From contig JBHGNT010000012.1 of the NCBI GenBank assembly GCA_043228905.1, positions 19,034,001-19,098,000 on the forward strand: DNA of 64,000 bases. The letters are read 5' to 3'. The translations under genes were made by a program, and so were the position numbers. This DNA is from Azolla caroliniana. Taxonomy: Eukaryota; Polypodiophyta. Position 1 is the stretch's first letter, and each line of letters opens with the position of its first letter. Shown here in pieces: positions 59,584-64,000 of this stretch. The notes under the pieces are model-generated. The model was not told the origin of the DNA. It did no database searches and worked only from the letters and a program-made list of their open reading frames with translations.

Positions 59584-62500
59584 TCACTTCGGCATGGGAT
59601 GTCTCTCCAATCCGATCCTCTTCCGGCATGCTTCCAGCTTGTCGGGTGTGAGCACCTTGGTCAGCATATCCGACCCGTTCTCGTCAGTGTGGATCTTCGT
59701 CAGCACGAACTCCTCGTCTTCTATCCTTTCCCGGATCCAGTGATATCTTCGCTGGATGTGTTTCGTCCGGGAATGGTAGGCCGCGTTCTTCGCAAGGTGG
59801 ATGGCACTCTGACTATCGCAGTAGAGTCGGTACTCCTCCTGCTGGATACCGAGCTCTCTAATGAAGTCCTTCATCCATATTATTTCCTTGCCGGCTTCAA
59901 CCGCCGCCATGTACTCCGCCTCCGTGGTTGACAACGCAACCGTCTTCTGCAGCCTCGACTGCCACGAAACAGCTCCTCCTGCATACGTCATCACATACCC
60001 TGATGTGGACCGGCTGGTATCTGCATCAGCCGACATATCCGAATCGGTAAAGCCGTCGAATTCGGGCTTACCGGAGCCGAATCGGAGGCACACGTTTGCC
60101 GTGCCCTTCAGGTATCGGAGTATCCACTTGACCGCGTTCCAGTGCTCTTTGCCGGGATTGCTCATGTACCGGCTCACCACTCCGACTGCATATCCTATGT
60201 CCGGTCTTGTACACACCATTGCGTACATCAAGCTTCCGACGGCAGAGGCATATGGTACTTTCATCATGTCCTCCTTCTCAGCCTTTGTCTTGGGGCTTTG
60301 CTTGCTGGACAACTTGCAGTTTGCCGGGAGGGTTGACCCGACCGGTCTTGCTTCCGACATGTTGAACCGGTGAAGCACCTTTGTCACGTACTTCTCCTGT
60401 GACAGCCACAACTGCTTCTTCTTCCGGTCCCGGATGATGTGCATCCCTAGTATTTGCCTCGCCGGACCCAGGTCCTTCATTGAGAAGGTTCGGTGAAGTG
60501 CCTCCTTCAGCACCCGTATCTTGACCTGGTCCCGTCCGACGATCAACATGTCGTCCACGTACAGGAGGAGTATTAGAGAGTCTCCTCCTTCGAACTTCTT
60601 CACAAACACGCAGTGATCAGACTGCGTTTTGTGGTACCCTTCGTCGGTCATGAAGGAGTCGAACTTCCGGTACCATTGCCGGGGAGCCTGCTTCAGTCCG
60701 TAAAGGCTCTTCTTCAACCGGCATACCAGGTGCTCCTTCCCTTTCTTCTCGAATCCTTCCGGTTGCTGCATGTAGATCTCTTCTTCGAGGTCACCGTGAA
60801 GGAATGCCGTCTTCACGTCCATCTGTTCTACCTCGAGGTCCATGCTTGCCGCTATGCTCAGCACCGTCCGGATGGAGGTCATCTTCACTACCGGGGCAAA
60901 TATCTCGTCGAAGTCGACGCCCTTCTTCTGCTGAAACCCCTTCACCACGATCCTGGCTTTGTATCTCGGGGGGTTTCCGGCATCTCCCGGTTTCAGCTTG
61001 AACACCCACTTGTTTCGAAGTGCCCGCTTTCCTTTCGGCAACTCCACAAGTTCATATGTGTGGTTCTCATGCAGGGAATCCATCTCCTCCTGCATGGCAC
61101 TTAACCACCTGCGGCTTTGGGTGTCGTGCTTTGCTTCTTCAAAGCTCTCCGGCTCCCCCTCGTCGGTTAGCAGCACGTGCTCTGGTTCCGGAAATCTCCG
61201 GGGGGCCCTTCTCTCTCTTAGAGGATATCTCCGTTCGGGAGCTTCGGTAACCGGTTCTTCCGATTCTTCTTCTTCATCCGAATCCATTTCGGGATCGGGG
61301 CCGGTTCCGGTATCATTTTCATCTTCTTCGGCCGGTTCTGTTTCTTCACCGTCTTCGGCCGGGTCTTCGAGTGTTAACCGGTCCCTTGCCGGTCGGGACT
61401 GCTCCTCGTAGAGTTTATCCTCACCGGTCGACTTGGAGCTCTTCATCTTCTTCTCCGACTCCCAGTCGGCGAGTGTCTTGTCCTCCATGAAGATGATATC
61501 TCGACTCCTGAATATCTTCTTGTCGACCGGGTCCCATACTCGGTAGCCGAACTCGTCGTCGCCGTAACCGAGGAATATGCATGGCCGGGTCTTTGGATCT
61601 AACTTTCCTCTCCGGTCCTTTGCCACATGCACGTATGTGAGACACCCGAACACCTTCAGATGCCGGTAGGACACTTCCTTACCGGTCCACACTTTCTGCG
61701 GCGTGTCTCCGTCCAAAGGTACTGAGGGTGATCTATTTATCACATACGTCGCCGTCGACATTGCCTCAGCCCAAAATCCCTTGGGTAGTTTCGCATGCGC
61801 TAGCATACTCCGGACCCTCTCCATTATGGTCCGGTTCATCCTCTCGGCCAGCCCGTTTAGTTCCGGCGTCTTCGGCACAGTAAACTCGAGCCGGATTCCC
61901 TTCGAGCGACAGTACTCCTGGAACTGCCCCCGGTATTCCCCTCCGTTATCCGCTCGTATCGCTTTCAGCTTCTTGCCGGATTCCCTTTCCACTCTCGCGT
62001 GGAGTTCTTTGAAGACGGACAATACTTGGTCCTTTGTCTTCAACGGTGCCGTCCACAGCTTCCGGCTGTGATCATCAATGAATGTTACGAAGTACTGGGC
62101 TCCGCCATGCGACTTCGTTTCTACCTGACACACATCGGTGTGCACCAACTCCAATGGTGCGCTACGTCTCGTCGGTGGCCTTGAGTGGAAGGAGGTCCGG
62201 TTTTGCTTACCGGCCAGGCAGTCGGTGCACTTCTCCAGGTGCACATGCTTCACTGGAATAAGGTTGTCTTCTGCAAGCCTCTTCATCCCCTTCTCACTCA
62301 TGTGGCACAGTCTTTTGTGCCACAGCTCACCGGCAGTGTCGGCTGCTACATTCAGCTCTTCCGGACATAACCGGGCATTCATCAGGTACAGAGTGTTGAC
62401 CTTCCGGGCCCGAGCCACTATCAGGCTCCCCTTGCTGAACTTCATTACGCCGTTCCGGATGCTACCCGTGTAGCCTTCATCATCTAGCCTCCCGGCCGAG

Positions 62501-63660
62501 ATCAGGTTCAATCGGACCTCCGGAACGTGTCGCACATCCTTCAACAGCATCTTGCATCCGGTTGATGTCATCAGCCACACGTCTCCTATACCGGCAATTC
62601 GGCATGTACCTTCATTTCCCATCCGGACAAAACCGTGCTCACCGGCTGTGTAGGATGAGAAGTATTTCTTCTCCGGGGTCAGGTGGAACGACGCTCCGGA
62701 ATCGACCACCCAGGTCATCTCTACGCTGGCAAGGTTCAGCTCCCTCTCTTCGGTAATGAGCATTATCTCTTCTTCACTTGCCGCGAGTGCCGTCGTTCCT
62801 TTCCGGTCCTGCCCTCGCCGATCCGGACCTCTCCGGTCCGTGGCTCCCCGGTATGCACCGTTTCTCTCCGGTGACTTCTTCGAATCGGTGTCGTCGGCTC
62901 CGTTGTCCTTTCGGTAATGCCGACAATTCTTCCGGAAGTGCCCCGGCTTCCCACAGTGGAAGCAAATGGGTCTTCCTCTTGACTGCGACCGGGTCCCCGA
63001 CTTCTCCCGTCTTTGCGGACTCCGGTTCCAGTGTCTTCCCCGTTCCGATTCGGTAAGCAGCGCCTTCGAGTCGGAGGCCGGTTCTTTATCTCTCCGACGC
63101 GCTTCTTCATTTAGAATACTTGTCTTTACCGTTTGTAGGGACAAGTTGTCTTCCGTGCAGGAGGTGCTGAGAGTCACCACCAAGTTCTCCCAGCTGTCCG
63201 GCAATGTACACATCAGGATGATGGCTTGCATTGCATCCTCCAACGGGAACTTGATCGCCGCAAGCTGGTTCACGAATCCCATGAACGTGCTTACGTGTTC
63301 CACCATACTCTCGCCGTCCCGGTACTTGAGGTTCACTATCTTTCTCATCAGGGAGGTCCGGTTCAACGCATTCTTCCTCTCATAGAGGCCCGACAGCTTC
63401 TTCCACATCTCATAGGCGTTCGTATCGTTCGCCACATGTTGCAGGACACTTACATCGACATATTGCCGGATCGTCGCTACTGCTTTCCGGTTCAGGAGCT
63501 TCCACTCCGACTCAAGTACTCCCTTCGGTATTTCCGACCTGTCAATCGGTTCGTACAGGTCCCGAACAATCAGAAGATCCTCCATCTTGATCTTCCAGTC
63601 GGCGTAATTCTGCGCATTCAGCACCATCATTCCCGGCTGCCCGCTACCGCCGCCTTCCAT
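59584..63660 (-). CDS. copia-2 gag-pol polyprotein, intact
   Basis: One uninterrupted frame of 1358 codons from the ATG at 63660 (MEGGGSGQPG). An open frame continues upstream into the LTR but is not needed. Order: gag, including a UBN2-like region (residues about 15-190). CCHC knuckle CFHCGKPGHFRKNCRH. Protease WVVDSGASFHLTP. Integrase with HHCC finger (LWHKRLCHMSEKG, CTDCLAGK) and catalytic D, D and E (HTDVCQVE, FIDDHSRK, TPELNGLAERMNR). An acidic linker of Glu/Asp runs. RT with DVKTAFLHGDLEEEIYMQQP and YVDDMLIVG. RNase H with FTDSDMSADADTSRSTSGYV and STTEAEYMAA. The polyprotein copies element RNA into DNA and integrates it. With no stop or frameshift, it could be functional if expressed. 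Confidence 0.95.
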   Translation of the reverse strand: MEGGGSGQPGMMVLNAQNYADWKIKMEDLLIVRDLYEPIDRSEIPKGVLESEWKLLNRKAVATIRQYVDVSVLQHVANDTNAYEMWKKLSGLYERKNALNRTSLMRKIVNLKYRDGESMVEHVSTFMGFVNQLAAIKFPLEDAMQAIILMCTLPDSWENLVVTLSTSCTEDNLSLQTVKTSILNEEARRRDKEPASDSKALLTESERGRHWNRSPQRREKSGTRSQSRGRPICFHCGKPGHFRKNCRHYRKDNGADDTDSKKSPERNGAYRGATDRRGPDRRGQDRKGTTALAASEEEIMLITEERELNLASVEMTWVVDSGASFHLTPEKKYFSSYTAGEHGFVRMGNEGTCRIAGIGDVWLMTSTGCKMLLKDVRHVPEVRLNLISAGRLDDEGYTGSIRNGVMKFSKGSLIVARARKVNTLYLMNARLCPEELNVAADTAGELWHKRLCHMSEKGMKRLAEDNLIPVKHVHLEKCTDCLAGKQNRTSFHSRPPTRRSAPLELVHTDVCQVETKSHGGAQYFVTFIDDHSRKLWTAPLKTKDQVLSVFKELHARVERESGKKLKAIRADNGGEYRGQFQEYCRSKGIRLEFTVPKTPELNGLAERMNRTIMERVRSMLAHAKLPKGFWAEAMSTATYVINRSPSVPLDGDTPQKVWTGKEVSYRHLKVFGCLTYVHVAKDRRGKLDPKTRPCIFLGYGDDEFGYRVWDPVDKKIFRSRDIIFMEDKTLADWESEKKMKSSKSTGEDKLYEEQSRPARDRLTLEDPAEDGEETEPAEEDENDTGTGPDPEMDSDEEEESEEPVTEAPERRYPLRERRAPRRFPEPEHVLLTDEGEPESFEEAKHDTQSRRWLSAMQEEMDSLHENHTYELVELPKGKRALRNKWVFKLKPGDAGNPPRYKARIVVKGFQQKKGVDFDEIFAPVVKMTSIRTVLSIAASMDLEVEQMDVKTAFLHGDLEEEIYMQQPEGFEKKGKEHLVCRLKKSLYGLKQAPRQWYRKFDSFMTDEGYHKTQSDHCVFVKKFEGGDSLILLLYVDDMLIVGRDQVKIRVLKEALHRTFSMKDLGPARQILGMHIIRDRKKKQLWLSQEKYVTKVLHRFNMSEARPVGSTLPANCKLSSKQSPKTKAEKEDMMKVPYASAVGSLMYAMVCTRPDIGYAVGVVSRYMSNPGKEHWNAVKWILRYLKGTANVCLRFGSGKPEFDGFTDSDMSADADTSRSTSGYVMTYAGGAVSWQSRLQKTVALSTTEAEYMAAVEAGKEIIWMKDFIRELGIQQEEYRLYCDSQSAIHLAKNAAYHSRTKHIQRRYHWIRERIEDEEFVLTKIHTDENGSDMLTKVLTPDKLEACRKRIGLERHPMPK

Positions 63661-63691
63661 CTTCTGTGTTATCGTCGCTCTGATACCACTT

Positions 63692-64000
63692 TGTAAAGCT
63701 TTGACGCTATCAAATCTTTCGCCTCTCGGCCACAACCGAGACAACACGGATCAATGCAGCAGAAAATAAAAACAAAGACACAGAGAGATGAATACACAGG
63801 GTATAACGTGGAAAACCCTAAACGGGAAAAACCACGGGAGTGCACGACTCCAACTACCACTATACACTGGAATATACAATGGCGAGCTGCAAGGCGACGA
63901 CCTTGAGCTCGCTGTCCTCGCCACAGGCGGCGGTATTACACAGAGGCGTCGACCTCTTCGTTTCTCTCTCTCTCTCTCTCTCGCGGCTGCTCTCACTTCG
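63692..64000 (-). repeat. copia-2 LTR (5' LTR), truncated by the window end
   Basis: It starts TGTAAAGCTTTGACG and continues to the last base, matching 58898 onward including the CT run. About 367 bp more should lie beyond the window. Confidence 0.93.

Larger units (their letters stand above)
58898..64000 (-). mobile_element. Ty1/copia element (copia-2), cut by the window end
   Basis: The left LTR is 58898-59573 and the right LTR starts at 63692 and runs past the window. The primer-binding site TGGTATCAGAGC (minus strand, 63677-63688) matches initiator-Met tRNA. It lies downstream of the gypsy gag on the opposite strand. The left flank pentamer is CGGCT, and the other copy would lie outside the window. 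Confidence 0.93.

Noticed and set aside
1-64000. CRISPR array, biosynthetic cluster or organelle DNA insertion
   Set aside because: No regularly spaced short repeats with unique spacers, no grouped biosynthetic enzymes and no organelle gene text were seen.

Overview
This is a stretch of a plant nuclear genome, almost certainly a flowering plant. It is AT-rich, has intron-containing genes with canonical GT/AG junctions, and is crowded with plant-type transposons (Ty1/copia with an initiator-Met tRNA primer site, Ty3/gypsy, L1-like LINEs, tRNA-type SINEs). Gene content points the same way: a plant SNAP33-type SNARE, an AP2/ERF factor, the chloroplast-specific cpSRP43 protein, and GH17/X8 glucanase remnants. 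I could not fix the lineage further.

Five genes look intact. A SNAP33-like Qb+Qc SNARE (5290-7419, +, 5 exons, 439 aa) is followed by short tandem duplications. A three-RRM hnRNP R/Q protein of the LIF2 family (9108-15176, -, 8 exons, 533 aa) follows. Next are a single-exon AP2/ERF (DREB-like) transcription factor (20940-21743, -) and a two-exon coiled-coil protein of unknown function (29296-30831, -, 342 aa). Last is the chloroplast signal recognition particle subunit cpSRP43/CAO (42375-44280, +, 2 exons, 400 aa), whose 5' region has been remodelled by a LINE insertion. The genes are unrelated in function and do not form a cluster.

Between them lie relics. There is an old non-LTR reverse transcriptase at 2.15-3.97 kb and a decayed Ty3/gypsy pol at 31.7-33.6 kb. 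A LINE copy at 35.4-39.2 kb has been split by two solo LTRs, one of which carries a further nested element. A 5'-truncated LINE at 40.5-42.0 kb is flanked by unusually long (~164 bp) direct repeats and split by a solo LTR. Four copies of an AACCG-rich inverted-repeat element occur (4.1, 4.8, 36.2 and 39.2 kb). A GH17 glucanase remnant (45.8 kb) and an X8 domain remnant (48.7 kb), separated by LINE and copia debris, are probably halves of one dead gene.

The right end (52-64 kb) is a nested retrotransposon block. A Ty3/gypsy element (gag on +) was hit in its LTR by a very young copia element (52150-57523, -; CATAT target duplication; near-identical LTRs; one in-frame TGA in gag-pol). It was hit again after gag by a second copia element (58898 to beyond the window end, -) that keeps a complete 1358-codon gag-pol ORF.

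I found no gene cluster, CRISPR, phage-like or otherwise clearly new molecular system. The most unusual items are the long target duplication next to cpSRP43, the AACCG-rich element family, the repeat-built region at 25.7-27.6 kb, the SNAP33 protein with three NPF motifs, and the uncharacterised coiled-coil gene.
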